NCBI GenBank assembly: GCA_945883495.1
Contig: CAMCXS010000009.1
Location: 1-64,000 of the forward strand
DNA: 64,000 nt
Reading direction: 5' to 3'
Source of the DNA: Akkermansia muciniphila
GTDB lineage: Bacteria > Verrucomicrobiota > Verrucomicrobiia > Verrucomicrobiales > DEV007
Shown here piece after piece: positions 49,093 through 58,424 of this stretch. The notes under the pieces are model-generated. The model searched no databases. It saw only the letters and a program-made list of their open reading frames with translations, and was not told where the DNA came from. Position 1 is the first letter of the stretch. Every line of letters begins with the position of its first letter. The translations under genes and the position numbers were made by a program.

Positions 49093-51936
49093 TCAGCGTC
49101 TTCCCAGGTTCACTACGAAGTTCGCTTCCAGCGCTTTGGTGATGCGGAGGGCGGTTTCGGCGAGGTGGGCTTTGGTGTAGGGGTCGAGGCCGGGGAGGTC
49201 GCGGACTTTGTCGATTTCGGCGACGAGTTCGCGGAGTTGGACGGCGGCGAGGTCTTGGACCGGTTTCTCGCCGATGCTCAATCCGGACTTGGGCTGCGTG
49301 AGATCGATGAGGCGGTCGATGTATTCCTGTTGGAGGTTGCGGCGGAGGCTGGAGATCATTGGCTGCCGGGCGGTGAAGGTGCCGTTGTGCTTCTGGCTCT
49401 CGCTTTGAAGATCGCCCCAGATCGAGGCGCGGAGGGTGTCGAGGAGCTCGGGGATGGTCAATGCTTCCTGGTCCGCCGGGATGCGGGCTTCGTTGTCGTA
49501 AACGCGTTCGAGGGTCTCGGGCCGCATCAGCATGGTGAGGACGGCTGCCTGGATGCCGAGGATGCGATCGTGGACCGGCCAAGCGGGATTTTCCATGAGG
49601 GTGGAGGGCATGGCGGAGTTATCCCACCACTTTTCAATGGTGAGGTGACGCAACAACTCGGGCGTCAGGCCATAGCTCGCTTCATCGAAGGTGTTGTGGA
49701 CCACGAATTGCAAGGCTTCCCGTTGCGCGGCGGCGGGGACGGGTTCCAAGGGGTCGCGGCTGTTCGCGCCGTTCTTCTTGTCCCGGTAGACGAAGGTTCC
49801 ACCGACCCAGTTTGCCATCATGGTCACGGCGGTGACTTGGGCTTGAAGAGTCAGTTCATAGCCGCGGCGAGCACGGGCCCAGCTTTCGCCATCCTTGACA
49901 AATTTGTCGAGGATCGCGGCGCGGTTTTTAGCGACCAAGCGCATTTGGTTCTGGGCATAGACCAGTGGGTTTTTGCCGAAGTCGTAGCGCCGGGCATAGG
50001 GGTCTGGACCCCAGGTATCTTCATCGGTGCCGAAGATCAGTTCCGGCTCGGTGGAACGGGCGAGGATCGGTTTGAGATCTTCTTGCGAGGTATAGCCGAA
50101 CTCAATGGCCCAGAGATCGTAAGGGCCGACGCCGATCATGCCGTAATCGCCTTGGATCTCGCCGGTGGCGACGTTGATATTCACCGGTATATAATCCATG
50201 ACGGAGCCCGTGAATGGCTTGTTGCCCTTGACCTTGGGGCTGTTGATTTCCTCCACGGTATAGACGGAGGAAGCCTTGAAGTTGTGCCGGAGGCCGAGGG
50301 TGTGGCCGACCTCGTGGGCCACCAAGTCCGCGAGCAGCGGGCCGACGAAGGATTCCGGGATGCCGTCGATCATCTGTTCGGCATTTTGGGCCTCCTTTTT
50401 CTTCTTCTCTTCCTCGGCCTTTTTCTTGGCTTCCTCGGAATCGGCGGGGGCGGGTGTGGGCGTTTCGCTGGCGGTGGCGGCTTCCGTCACTTCGGCGAGG
50501 CGGAGCATTTCGAGCATGGCGATGCCGTGGGATTTGCAGTTCGCGGCCATGCATAGCCCGTTCTTCTGGCTGAAGCGATGACCGAGGCCGGAAAGTTCGT
50601 GGGCGCCGAGGAGCTGACCCTTGGCGTCGGCCAGCGCATGGCCGCCGAGAGGGGGGAGGGGAGAGGTCACGCGGGCTTGGATGAGGGCGTCCCGTTCCGC
50701 CGGGGGGGCCAGACGCACCCGGGGGTCCCAGCGCGGATTCATTTGCAGCCAGGCCAACGTTTCCGGTGAGTAACCTTCCAGGGCAATGTTGCCGATGACC
50801 TCGTTATATTGCGACCAATAGTGCCGGATCCACCCGTCCGCGAGGATGATGTCGGCGTCGAGGATCTGGCCGGTATTGGGATCGACGCGGCTGGGGCCGA
50901 TGGCGACGCCGACGCCGTTGCTCAACCAGCGGACGAAATTGTAGCGGACATCCTCGGGGTCTTTCTCCATGTGGGATTTGGTGGCGGCGTCTTGTTGGCG
51001 GACTTCGATGGCGTCGATGAGGCCGACGCGCTCGAACGCCTTGTTCCACATGAGAATGCCTTCGCGGACCCAGCGGCGATAGCGGATGGGCGTGGTGTGC
51101 TCGATATAAAAGACGAGCGGCTCTTTGGGTGGGCTGAGCTTGAGGGAGGAGTCCGCTTTTTGCAGTTGCCAACGGTTGATATAGCGGACGGCAGTTTCGT
51201 CTTCGCGGAATTTGCCATAATCGGCAAACGTGGTCGTGAAATAGCCGATCCTTTCATCCGCGATGCGAGGTTTGTATTCTTTGGACTCGGGGATGAGGCT
51301 GATGGAATAATGCCAAGTGCGGATTTGGCCGTCCGCGCTGGGGACTTCGAGACCGATTTCGATGTTTTCGGGGAAAGCCTTGGCGGTCTTGATGGAGGTG
51401 AGATCCTTCTTTAGGCCCTTGGCGCGGGCGCCGAAGAATTTCTCGGCGTGGTCGACGAGCAGTGCATCGAGATCGATCACCGGGCCGCCCTTGGGCACCA
51501 TCGTGACGATCGGGATCTCGAGGAGGACTTTGTCCGTGAAGAGACGTTTCACGGAGGCTTTGGACTGGTCGTCGCCGGTGGAGCGGACCTCCATGGAGGG
51601 TTCAATGAGGGCGAGCTTTTTGTCATATTGGCGCCAATAGACATAGGCCTCGCCGGCTTGAAGGCCCGCGAATTCTTCGCCACCCGCGACCGTGAGGGCG
51701 AAATAGTGACGTTGCCTTCCAAAATCCTTGGGCAATTCCGCCAGCAATTGCTGATCTCGTTGGCGTCTCCAGACGGTATAGAAAGGTGGTTCCGCTTCGA
51801 TCGAGGAGATTACCTTTTCATAGCCTTCAGTGACTTTCTCCAGTGGCGGAAAATTCGTTTCTGTCTTGGGCGGTTCCTGGGCGACGGCGCAGGCGAGGAG
51901 GGAGAGCAGAATCCCGGCGGAGTACGGAGATTTCAT
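49093..51936 (-). CDS. Secreted zinc-dependent metalloprotease (DUF5117/DUF4953-type)
   Basis: I chose the ATG at 51,936, because MKSPYSAGILLSLLACAVAQ is a signal peptide, while the upstream ATG only adds 14 residues in front. The 947-residue protein has a large N-terminal half (FYTVWRRQRDQQLLAELP, RYINRWQLQKADSSLKLSPP), then LVAHEVGHTLGLRHNFKAS near residue 570, a metzincin-type HExxHxxGxxH zinc site with its extra His. A Lys/Glu coiled insert (EEAKKKAEEEKKKKEAQNAE) precedes it. The family is secreted and common in Bacteroidetes and the planctomycete group; proteolysis of extracellular proteins is likely. A decayed copy of its end lies at 11,875-12,021. Confidence 0.88.
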   Translation of the reverse strand: MKSPYSAGILLSLLACAVAQEPPKTETNFPPLEKVTEGYEKVISSIEAEPPFYTVWRRQRDQQLLAELPKDFGRQRHYFALTVAGGEEFAGLQAGEAYVYWRQYDKKLALIEPSMEVRSTGDDQSKASVKRLFTDKVLLEIPIVTMVPKGGPVIDLDALLVDHAEKFFGARAKGLKKDLTSIKTAKAFPENIEIGLEVPSADGQIRTWHYSISLIPESKEYKPRIADERIGYFTTTFADYGKFREDETAVRYINRWQLQKADSSLKLSPPKEPLVFYIEHTTPIRYRRWVREGILMWNKAFERVGLIDAIEVRQQDAATKSHMEKDPEDVRYNFVRWLSNGVGVAIGPSRVDPNTGQILDADIILADGWIRHYWSQYNEVIGNIALEGYSPETLAWLQMNPRWDPRVRLAPPAERDALIQARVTSPLPPLGGHALADAKGQLLGAHELSGLGHRFSQKNGLCMAANCKSHGIAMLEMLRLAEVTEAATASETPTPAPADSEEAKKKAEEEKKKKEAQNAEQMIDGIPESFVGPLLADLVAHEVGHTLGLRHNFKASSVYTVEEINSPKVKGNKPFTGSVMDYIPVNINVATGEIQGDYGMIGVGPYDLWAIEFGYTSQEDLKPILARSTEPELIFGTDEDTWGPDPYARRYDFGKNPLVYAQNQMRLVAKNRAAILDKFVKDGESWARARRGYELTLQAQVTAVTMMANWVGGTFVYRDKKNGANSRDPLEPVPAAAQREALQFVVHNTFDEASYGLTPELLRHLTIEKWWDNSAMPSTLMENPAWPVHDRILGIQAAVLTMLMRPETLERVYDNEARIPADQEALTIPELLDTLRASIWGDLQSESQKHNGTFTARQPMISSLRRNLQQEYIDRLIDLTQPKSGLSIGEKPVQDLAAVQLRELVAEIDKVRDLPGLDPYTKAHLAETALRITKALEANFVVNLGRR

Positions 51937-51996
51937 AAAGCGGGCGGTATTTAACGCGAAAAACCGCAACTTGGCCAATGCAATCGCGGGAAGATA

Positions 51997-52317
51997 CTAT
52001 GAAGCGACGTTGTCCGCGACCCACCGCAAATAGGTTTGTGCCCCTGTTTCCACCGGCAAGGCGATGATTTCGGGCACCTCGTAGGGATGAAGGCGCCGCA
52101 ATGTTTCCTCCAACTTGGGGAACCCAGCCCGGGTGGTCTTGATGAACGCGGGGATTTCCGTAGCCTTCTCCACGGCCCCTTGCCATCGATAGATCGACTC
52201 CGCCCCAGGGAGCAAATTGACGCAGGCGGCGACTTGCTCCTCGACCAGGTTGGTGCCAATTTGACGCGCGGTCTCGAGATCGGGAAAGGTCGTGAGCACG
52301 ATCAATACTTCGTCCAT
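51997..52317 (-). CDS. cutA: CutA1 divalent-cation tolerance protein
   Basis: I chose the ATG at 52,317, giving 106 residues, the normal CutA length. The sequence reads VLIVLTTFPDLETARQIGTN, ACVNLLPGAESIYRWQG, EIPAFIKTTRAGFPKLEE, LHPYEVPEIIALPV and YLRWV, which match the CutA1 ferredoxin-like trimer family. In E. coli, CutA was linked to copper tolerance; its general role is uncertain. It starts only 18 bases from the NtrB-like kinase start on the other strand, so their promoters must lie within each other's coding sequence. Confidence 0.92.
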   Translation of the reverse strand: MDEVLIVLTTFPDLETARQIGTNLVEEQVAACVNLLPGAESIYRWQGAVEKATEIPAFIKTTRAGFPKLEETLRRLHPYEVPEIIALPVETGAQTYLRWVADNVAS

Positions 52318-52335
52318 GAGGGGGAGGGTAACACG

Positions 52336-53511
52336 ATGAAAGCAGGTTTCCTGGAAAAGCTCATCAAGCGGGTGGACCGGATCGAGCCTGGGGAGGTTCA
52401 GGGCTTTTTGATCCGGCTGATGCAGGAGAAAGGGTTCCTGGAGCGAGTGTTCGAAGCGTTGCAAGAGGGCGTCGTGATCACCGACGCCAAGGGGATCATC
52501 ACGTACTTAAACAAAGCGACGGCGGATCTCTTTGGCCTGCGGCGGTCCGCATCGATCGGAGAGCCCGCCAGTCGGGTGTTTTCGGGGATTGATTGGGACG
52601 TGCTTGCGGGCCACAACAAGGTGGTAAGCCGGGATCTCGAGGTATTTTATCCGGCGAATCGATACCTGAACTTTTACGTGGCACCGATTGAGGATGGCGG
52701 GTTGATTCTGGGCCGGGTGATGATCATCCGGGATGTCACGCGGCATCGCCGGGTGGAGGCGGAGAAGATCGAATCCGAGACGCTCAATGTGCTCACCTTG
52801 CTGGCTGCGGGTGTGGCGCATGAGATCGGCAATCCGCTGAACTCCTTGAACATCCACCTGCAACTCGCGGAGCGGAAGCTCACCAAGGCACCGCCGAAGC
52901 TGCGAGAGGAGCTGCGCGGCATCCTGGCGATTTCCCGGGGTGAGATCAAGCGGCTGGATTCCATCGTAAAAAACTTCTTGGCGGCGATCCGTCCGACGAA
53001 GCCGAACCTGGAGAACCATGATTTGAACCGGCTGCTGCAGGATTCGCTCCGTGTCTTGGAGCCGGAAGTGGCGGATCGCAGCATTGAAGTGGTGTTGGAG
53101 TTGCACTCATCGTTGCCGGCCATGCGGATCGACGGGGATCAGGTGAAGCAGGCGTTCTACAACCTGATCCGGAACGCCTGCCAAGGGATTGGCACCGGGG
53201 GAATTTTGCGGATCCGTACGGACATGGACGACGACAATGTGTTCGTGCGATTCACCGACAACGGGGCTGGGATTTCGCCTCAGGATATGGCGAATCTTTT
53301 TAAGCCGTACTTCACCACGAAGGCGACTGGTTCGGGATTGGGGTTGCTGATTGTGCGGCGCATCATGCGGGAGCACGGGGGCGAGATTGAATTGGAGAGC
53401 GAGCCCGGGACGGGAACGACGGTGACCTGCTATTTCCCGAGGTTCGACCGGCGGATGCGGCTGTTGCAAGCGAAAGGCGATCGGGCAGCGGATGACGTCA
53501 TTGATGTGTGA
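52336..53511 (+). CDS. PAS-containing NtrB-like histidine kinase
   Basis: I chose the ATG at 52,336. The 391-residue soluble kinase has a PAS domain (EGVVITDAKGIITYLNKATADLFG, about 40-145, written here as EGVVITDAKGIIT), then the phospho-acceptor box GVAHEIGNPLNSLNIH (about 172), and an HATPase domain: NLIRNACQGI, FTDNGAGISPQDM and SGLGLLIVRRIMREHGG. There is no membrane helix. The H-box with Pro-Leu-Asn and the short layout resemble NtrB-type kinases that act on sigma-54 activators, but no regulator gene is adjacent. Confidence 0.88.
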   Translation: MKAGFLEKLIKRVDRIEPGEVQGFLIRLMQEKGFLERVFEALQEGVVITDAKGIITYLNKATADLFGLRRSASIGEPASRVFSGIDWDVLAGHNKVVSRDLEVFYPANRYLNFYVAPIEDGGLILGRVMIIRDVTRHRRVEAEKIESETLNVLTLLAAGVAHEIGNPLNSLNIHLQLAERKLTKAPPKLREELRGILAISRGEIKRLDSIVKNFLAAIRPTKPNLENHDLNRLLQDSLRVLEPEVADRSIEVVLELHSSLPAMRIDGDQVKQAFYNLIRNACQGIGTGGILRIRTDMDDDNVFVRFTDNGAGISPQDMANLFKPYFTTKATGSGLGLLIVRRIMREHGGEIELESEPGTGTTVTCYFPRFDRRMRLLQAKGDRAADDVIDV

Positions 53512-53579
53512 TATCAAGGGAAATTGATTGTTTGTGATTTTTTATTGCAGCTATATCGGAAGCATGTCAGGATCGCGAA

Positions 53580-55259
53580 ATGGCAACTCCTGTCAGCGGG
53601 CCCGATCGGCCGCACATACTGTTCGTGGGTCACGAGGCCTCGCGGACAGGTGCGCCGATCGGATTTTTGCGATTGATTCGCTGGCTGACCGAATCGGGCG
53701 CATTCCGAGCCAGCGTGTGGTTGCGACGAGGCGGGCCATTGGTGGAAGATCATCGAGCGGTGGCTGAAGCGGTGGTCGTGGGAGCAGATTTCGCTGGATT
53801 GGCTGGGCTTGGCTCTGAGTTTCACCTGGGCTACGTAAATACGGCTACGCTTGGGATGCAGGCAGAGGCGCTCAAGGCGGCGGGATTGCCTGTGCTCTGC
53901 CATGTCCACGAAATGGACTTCGAACTGGGATTGACGAGCAAGGCCAACCGGGAACGTTTGCGAAGGAGTGTCGACCGATTCATTGCCTGTTCGGAAGCCA
54001 CCCGTGAGGCACTGATCCGGTGCCTGGGCTTACCAGGAGATTTGGTGACCGTTGTCCAGGAGTGTGTTGATATCGATCGAGTGCTGGGTAGCGCGGAGAG
54101 GCCGCTTCCCTTTGCGGTGAAGGCGCCTGGGCAGAAGCTGGTGGCGGGAATGGGTGTAGTGAGCTGGCGCAAAGGCGTGGATCTGTTCGTGCGGGTTTGC
54201 GCGGATCTGGTCGCCCGTGATCCGGCATGGCGCGGCCTGTGGATTGGTGACTTGGAGTCCGGGCCGGATGGAGAGCGCGTGCGTCATGAACTCCGCATCC
54301 TCGGCATGACGGACCGGATCCGTTTTACCGGATCTTTGCCTGAACCGCATGCCGTGTTGGCACAGGCCGATGTGTTTTGCTTGACCTCTCGCGAGGATCC
54401 TTACCCATTGGCCATGATTGAGGCTGCCGCCTTAGGACTACCGGTGGTAGGCTTCGCGGGAACGGGAGGAGTGGAGGAGTTCTGCCGCGAAGCCGGAGGC
54501 ACCATTGTGGGGTACGCGGACACCTCGGCCATGGCGAACGCGGTGCAAGCCATGGAAACGGGCGAATCGGTCCCCGGCTGCGGGTTGGCGGCGGCGCGAG
54601 CTTTGTGCCATCCGGATGTCGTTGGGAATCAGGTAGAGAAATGGATCCGCAGGACGGCCTTGGTACGCCCGATGGCTTGGAGTCCGCAAATCGCTGCGTC
54701 GATCGCCTCAAGCGGAGGGGAAAACGTGCTGGTCTCCGTGATTGCGGAGTGTGGGGAACGTGAGCATAAAGTGGATTGGGAGGTTGCGGTCGTGGGCTCA
54801 GCGGAGGTCCGATTCGCTTTTTCAGATCCGCTCAGTGGAGCTCTGCGTCTCACGGTACAAACGGGGGCGGCCAATTTGGCACTGCATGACGTCGAGATTG
54901 GCTGGAGAAGTGTGACCGGGATGGAGGCGACGGTTATTCCCGAGGTGGCTACGGCGGGCCGGGCATGGTCGATCCAGAAAGGCGCGGCACCAATGTGGAT
55001 CGTCCTGGAGGGCCGGGGACGCTTGATCCTTGATGCGGGGAACGTGCCGCCGTTGAGCGCGTTGAGCGTTCGATGGCGATCAAGTTCTGATGTGAAGGGA
55101 GTAGTGCGCTCCCTGGTAAAGGGCAGTCCTGCGCCCATCTGGCAAGGAATTATCGATCTGCTACCGGCGGCTGTCCGATCGGCCTCCCTCGGCAGCAGAT
55201 TGCCGACGGGAAAAGCGATGCCGCCAGAACCTCGCGGTGCCGGTCCCCTTTGGTCCTGA
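53580..55259 (+). CDS. Glycosyltransferase family 4-like protein with an unknown C-terminal domain
   Basis: The 559-residue protein has the GT-B plan. Its N-terminal half has HILFVGHEASRTGAPIGFLR and LPVLCHVHEMDF. The C-terminal half has VAGMGVVSWRKGVDLFVRV, GMTDRIRFTGSLPEPHAVLA and the nucleotide-sugar site FCLTSREDPYPLAMIEAAAL with GLPVVGFAGTGGVEEF. Residues about 375-559 are a separate strand-rich domain of unknown role (MEATVIPEVATAGRAWS). GT4 enzymes transfer sugars to glycans or lipids; the product is not known. It stands alone, in an AT-richer start region. Confidence 0.87.
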   Translation: MATPVSGPDRPHILFVGHEASRTGAPIGFLRLIRWLTESGAFRASVWLRRGGPLVEDHRAVAEAVVVGADFAGLAGLGSEFHLGYVNTATLGMQAEALKAAGLPVLCHVHEMDFELGLTSKANRERLRRSVDRFIACSEATREALIRCLGLPGDLVTVVQECVDIDRVLGSAERPLPFAVKAPGQKLVAGMGVVSWRKGVDLFVRVCADLVARDPAWRGLWIGDLESGPDGERVRHELRILGMTDRIRFTGSLPEPHAVLAQADVFCLTSREDPYPLAMIEAAALGLPVVGFAGTGGVEEFCREAGGTIVGYADTSAMANAVQAMETGESVPGCGLAAARALCHPDVVGNQVEKWIRRTALVRPMAWSPQIAASIASSGGENVLVSVIAECGEREHKVDWEVAVVGSAEVRFAFSDPLSGALRLTVQTGAANLALHDVEIGWRSVTGMEATVIPEVATAGRAWSIQKGAAPMWIVLEGRGRLILDAGNVPPLSALSVRWRSSSDVKGVVRSLVKGSPAPIWQGIIDLLPAAVRSASLGSRLPTGKAMPPEPRGAGPLWS

Positions 55260-55365
55260 GGAATGACCTCAAAAGAGCCCTCCGCAGAGCTCGGCAGGCT
55301 AGGGGCGGTCTTCCAATATGTTCGACAGCCCCCTCCGGATCACGGATATGCGACTTCGCAGGGTG

Positions 55366-55968
55366 TTAGGCGTTCGTGAGATACGGAAGTCGGCTCGCGG
55401 TCTGGTCCACGTTGGAGGCGCCTTCCAGCAATTCGCCAATAGGGTCCCAGCGGCCATTGACCAAGGCAGCGTGCGCGGTGTCTGGGATGTCCGCCGACAG
55501 TACCATTTTACCGTAGCGGACCTCCTTGGCCTGCACGTCGACAGTTACCTCGAGCGACGGATCGGCATCGACGGCTGCGGCAAGTTTCGCGAGATCGGCC
55601 TCGGCTAAGGTGACGCAGGGCATCGCCAAGGTGGTGCAGTTCCCAAAGAAGATTTCCGCGAAGCTGCCGGCGACGACGGCCCGGAAGCCGTGTCGGTAGA
55701 GAGCCTGGGGCGCGTGTTCCCGGGAGCTGCCGCAGCCGAAATTCATGCCGGAAATGAGGATCGAGGCGCCGGCGCGCTCGGGCGCATTCACGGGATGTGG
55801 CTTGGGCGTGCCATCTTGTTCGAAGCGGACGTCGTAAAACGCGTATTCGCCAAGACCCTCGAAGGTGACGCACTTCATAAATCGCGCTGGGATGATGCGG
55901 TCAGTATCGATGTCGTTTCCCGGAACGTGAACGGCCCGGCCGGAGACTTGGGTGATGGGTGGAAGCAT
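55366..55968 (-). CDS. leuD: 3-isopropylmalate dehydratase small subunit
   Basis: The 200-residue protein is LeuD: GNDIDTDRIIPARFM, MNFGCGSSREHAPQAL and GFRAVVAGSFAEIFFGNC are diagnostic. It forms the swivelling domain that binds substrate with LeuC in leucine synthesis (isomerisation of 2- to 3-isopropylmalate). The length is normal. It lies 24 bases after the VOC gene, which itself is 9 bases after leuC, so the three are one operon. Confidence 0.95.
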   Translation of the reverse strand: MLPPITQVSGRAVHVPGNDIDTDRIIPARFMKCVTFEGLGEYAFYDVRFEQDGTPKPHPVNAPERAGASILISGMNFGCGSSREHAPQALYRHGFRAVVAGSFAEIFFGNCTTLAMPCVTLAEADLAKLAAAVDADPSLEVTVDVQAKEVRYGKMVLSADIPDTAHAALVNGRWDPIGELLEGASNVDQTASRLPYLTNA

Positions 55969-55992
55969 GGAATGCGAATTGCGGAATGAGGG

Positions 55993-56370
55993 TTATTCGG
56001 CTGTTTCTAGATTCGTGGGGCAGGCGACCTCCCAAAGGTGGCCGTCGGGATCGGCGAAGGAGCCGGAGTAGCCGCCCCAGATGGCGACATGCGGCTGGGT
56101 CACGATGCGGGCCCCGGCTTTTGCGGCAGCTTGCAGAAGCGCCCGGACAGCGGGGTTATCGGACACGTTGTGGGAAAGGGTGATCTTGGTGAGGGGACCG
56201 TTCGCGGGTTTTGCATTGGCGTAGAGGCCAAACTGGAAGTCGCCGAAATCCATGACCACTAGATCTCCTTTGCGGCTGGAAACGGAGACACCGAGTCCGT
56301 CACGGTAAAAGGACAAAGCCTTTTCGAGATCGCGGACCCCAAGGGTGATGATGGACGCGTTCGAGTCCAA
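55993..56370 (-). CDS. VOC (glyoxalase/dioxygenase fold) protein between leuC and leuD
   Basis: The 125-residue protein matches the VOC superfamily: IITLGVRDLEKALSFYRDGL, GDLVVMDFGDFQFGLY, GARIVTQPHVAIWGGYSG and FADPDGHLWEVA. The single-unit length is typical. The substrate is unknown. Its position between leuC and leuD, with gaps of 9 and 24 bases, means that it is co-expressed with leucine synthesis. This could be chance or a link to branched-chain metabolism. Confidence 0.9.
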   Translation of the reverse strand: MDSNASIITLGVRDLEKALSFYRDGLGVSVSSRKGDLVVMDFGDFQFGLYANAKPANGPLTKITLSHNVSDNPAVRALLQAAAKAGARIVTQPHVAIWGGYSGSFADPDGHLWEVACPTNLETAE

Positions 56371-56379
56371 AGCGTTGGG

Positions 56380-57795
56380 TTAGACGAGCGCGAGATCAAA
56401 CACTTCGCGCGCATCCGCCACCTTTCCTTCAATCGCGGCGGCCGCGACCATCACGGGACTCATGAGGATCGTCCGGCCGGTCGGACTGCCTTGGCGGCCC
56501 TTGAAGTTCCGGTTGCTGGAACTCGCGCACAGTTGATCTCCGATCAGCTTGTCCGGGTTCATGGCCAGGCACATGGAGCAACCGGCTTCCCGCCATTCCC
56601 AACCAGCGTCCGTGAACACTTGGTCAATCCCTTCGTTGCGGCAGAGCTGATCGACGATTTGGGACCCGGGGACGGCGATCGCTTTCACGCCCGGCGCGAC
56701 CTTGGTCCCACGAATGTGAGCGGCGACTTCGCGGAAATCGGAAAGCCGACCGTTGGTGCAACTGCCGATAAAGCAGACATCGACGGGGATGCCTTTCACG
56801 GGAGTACCGGGGGCGAGCTTCATGTATTCCAATGCTTCTTTCAACGAGGCGGTCGCCGCGGCATCGAGACCCACGAACGTGGGAATGTTCTCATCGATAA
56901 ATGCGCCCTGATCTGGACTGATGCCCCAGGTGACGCTCGGGGCGATGTCCTCGGCCCGGAAGACGACGTGGTCGTCGTAGGTGCAGTCCGGGTCGCTTGC
57001 GAATCCCTTCCAGCGCTCGACCGCTTCATCCCAAGCCGTGTCTTTGGGTGAGTAGGGGCGTCCCTTCAGGTAAGCGTAAGTCTTTTCGTCGGGGTTGACG
57101 TAGCCGCAGCGGGCGCCACCTTCGATCGACATGTTGCAAACGGTCATCCGCTCTTCCATGGACATCTTGTCGAAGACATCACCGCCGTATTCATAGGCGT
57201 AGCCGATTCCGCCGTTGGCACCAAGCTTCTTGATGATGTGGAGAATAACGTCCTTGGCGTAAACTCCTGGGCGGAGGGAGCCAGAGACCTCGATGCGGCG
57301 GACCTTAAGCTTGGAAAGAGCCATGGTCTGGGTGGCCAAAACGTCCCGGACCTGGGTGGTGCCGATCCCGAAAGCGATGGCTCCGAACGCGCCGTGGGTG
57401 GCGGTATGAGAATCACCGCAGGCAATCGTGGTGCCGGGTTGGGTGATGCCCTGTTCCGGTCCGACGACGTGGACGATGCCCTGACGGCCGCTGGCGAGAT
57501 CGAAGTAGGTGATGCCGAATTCCTGGGCGTTGCGCCGGAGTTCCTTGATCATCCCGTCCGCCAAGGGGTCGGAGAATGGTTCCTGGCGTTGATCGGTCGG
57601 GACGATGTGATCGACGGTCGCGAAGGTGCGATGCGGGAACTTCACGGTGAGCCCGAGATCGCGCAACATGCCGAAGGCTTGCGGACTGGTCACCTCGTGG
57701 ATGAGGTGGGTGCCGATGAGCAGTTGCGTTTGACCGTTGGACAAGCGGCGGACCGCGTGTGCTTCCCAGACCTTTTCAAAAAGACTTTTCCCCAT
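56380..57795 (-). CDS. leuC: 3-isopropylmalate dehydratase large subunit
   Basis: The 471-residue protein is Leu[53 protein letters not shown], and the iron-sulfur Cys residues in [15 protein letters not shown] and [12 protein letters not shown]. It binds a 4Fe-4S cluster and works with LeuD. The length is normal. It is the first gene of the leuC-VOC-leuD operon. Confidence 0.96.
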   Translation of the reverse strand: MGKSLFEKVWEAHAVRRLSNGQTQLLIGTHLIHEVTSPQAFGMLRDLGLTVKFPHRTFATVDHIVPTDQRQEPFSDPLADGMIKELRRNAQEFGITYFDLASGRQGIVHVVGPEQGITQPGTTIACGDSHTATHGAFGAIAFGIGTTQVRDVLATQTMALSKLKVRRIEVSGSLRPGVYAKDVILHIIKKLGANGGIGYAYEYGGDVFDKMSMEERMTVCNMSIEGGARCGYVNPDEKTYAYLKGRPYSPKDTAWDEAVERWKGFASDPDCTYDDHVVFRAEDIAPSVTWGISPDQGAFIDENIPTFVGLDAAATASLKEALEYMKLAPGTPVKGIPVDVCFIGSCTNGRLSDFREVAAHIRGTKVAPGVKAIAVPGSQIVDQLCRNEGIDQVFTDAGWEWREAGCSMCLAMNPDKLIGDQLCASSSNRNFKGRQGSPTGRTILMSPVMVAAAAIEGKVADAREVFDLALV

Positions 57796-57955
57796 AGGAT
57801 GGCGCCCCGATACACGTGCGGGATGATGATGCTAGCACAAAAAATGAGTGGCGCTTCTGAAAAATGGACCGGAAGCCTAGAGAATACCCAGGTTTGAAAA
57901 GCAAAAGCATCGTTTTCGCTTTGGGATTCGCGTGGGCTCTGCTAGGATCAAATGC

Positions 57956-58360
57956 ATGAAACTTACCAAATTCTTGGTCCTCGGTGGGGTGGCCCTGCTC
58001 GTGGTCAGCTGCTCCAAAGAAACCGGCACGGAAGAACCCGCTGCCAAGGCTGAAGCTGCGGTGGAAGCTCCCAAGGCACCAGTGAAGGAAGAAGTCAAGG
58101 AAGCCCCTGCGCCAACGCCGCCTCCCGCTCCGGAGCCAGCGCCCCAGCCAGTTCCTGTAACTCCTCCTCCGGCGCCTGCGGTTGAAGTCCAGCCTCCTGC
58201 TCCCGTCCCAGCTCCTCCGGCGCCCGCTCCGGCTCCAGTGCCTCCCGCTACAGAGTCACCTGCCCCGGCTCCGGCGCCTCCTGCTCCTGCCGCCCCAGCG
58301 GTCGAAGCTCCGGCTGCGCCAGCCGAGCCCGTTCCTGCGCCAGCCGCCCCGGCACCCTGA
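57956..58360 (+). CDS. Proline/alanine-rich lipoprotein
   Basis: The ATG at 57,956 gives MKLTKFLVLGGVALLVVSCS, a lipoprotein signal with a lipobox (LVVSC, Cys about 19). The rest of the 134 residues is almost only Pro, Ala, Glu and Val (EEPAAKAEAAVEAPKAP, then many PAP and PPAP repeats), so the mature protein should be extended and disordered, perhaps spanning the envelope. No function can be assigned. The low complexity makes exact homology hard to trace. Confidence 0.75.
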   Translation: MKLTKFLVLGGVALLVVSCSKETGTEEPAAKAEAAVEAPKAPVKEEVKEAPAPTPPPAPEPAPQPVPVTPPPAPAVEVQPPAPVPAPPAPAPAPVPPATESPAPAPAPPAPAAPAVEAPAAPAEPVPAPAAPAP

Positions 58361-58424
58361 GCGCTCGATCAAGTGAGCGCATCTGCGCTTTGCTGAATTC
58401 ACGGTGGCCCGGTGGCTTGGTGCT

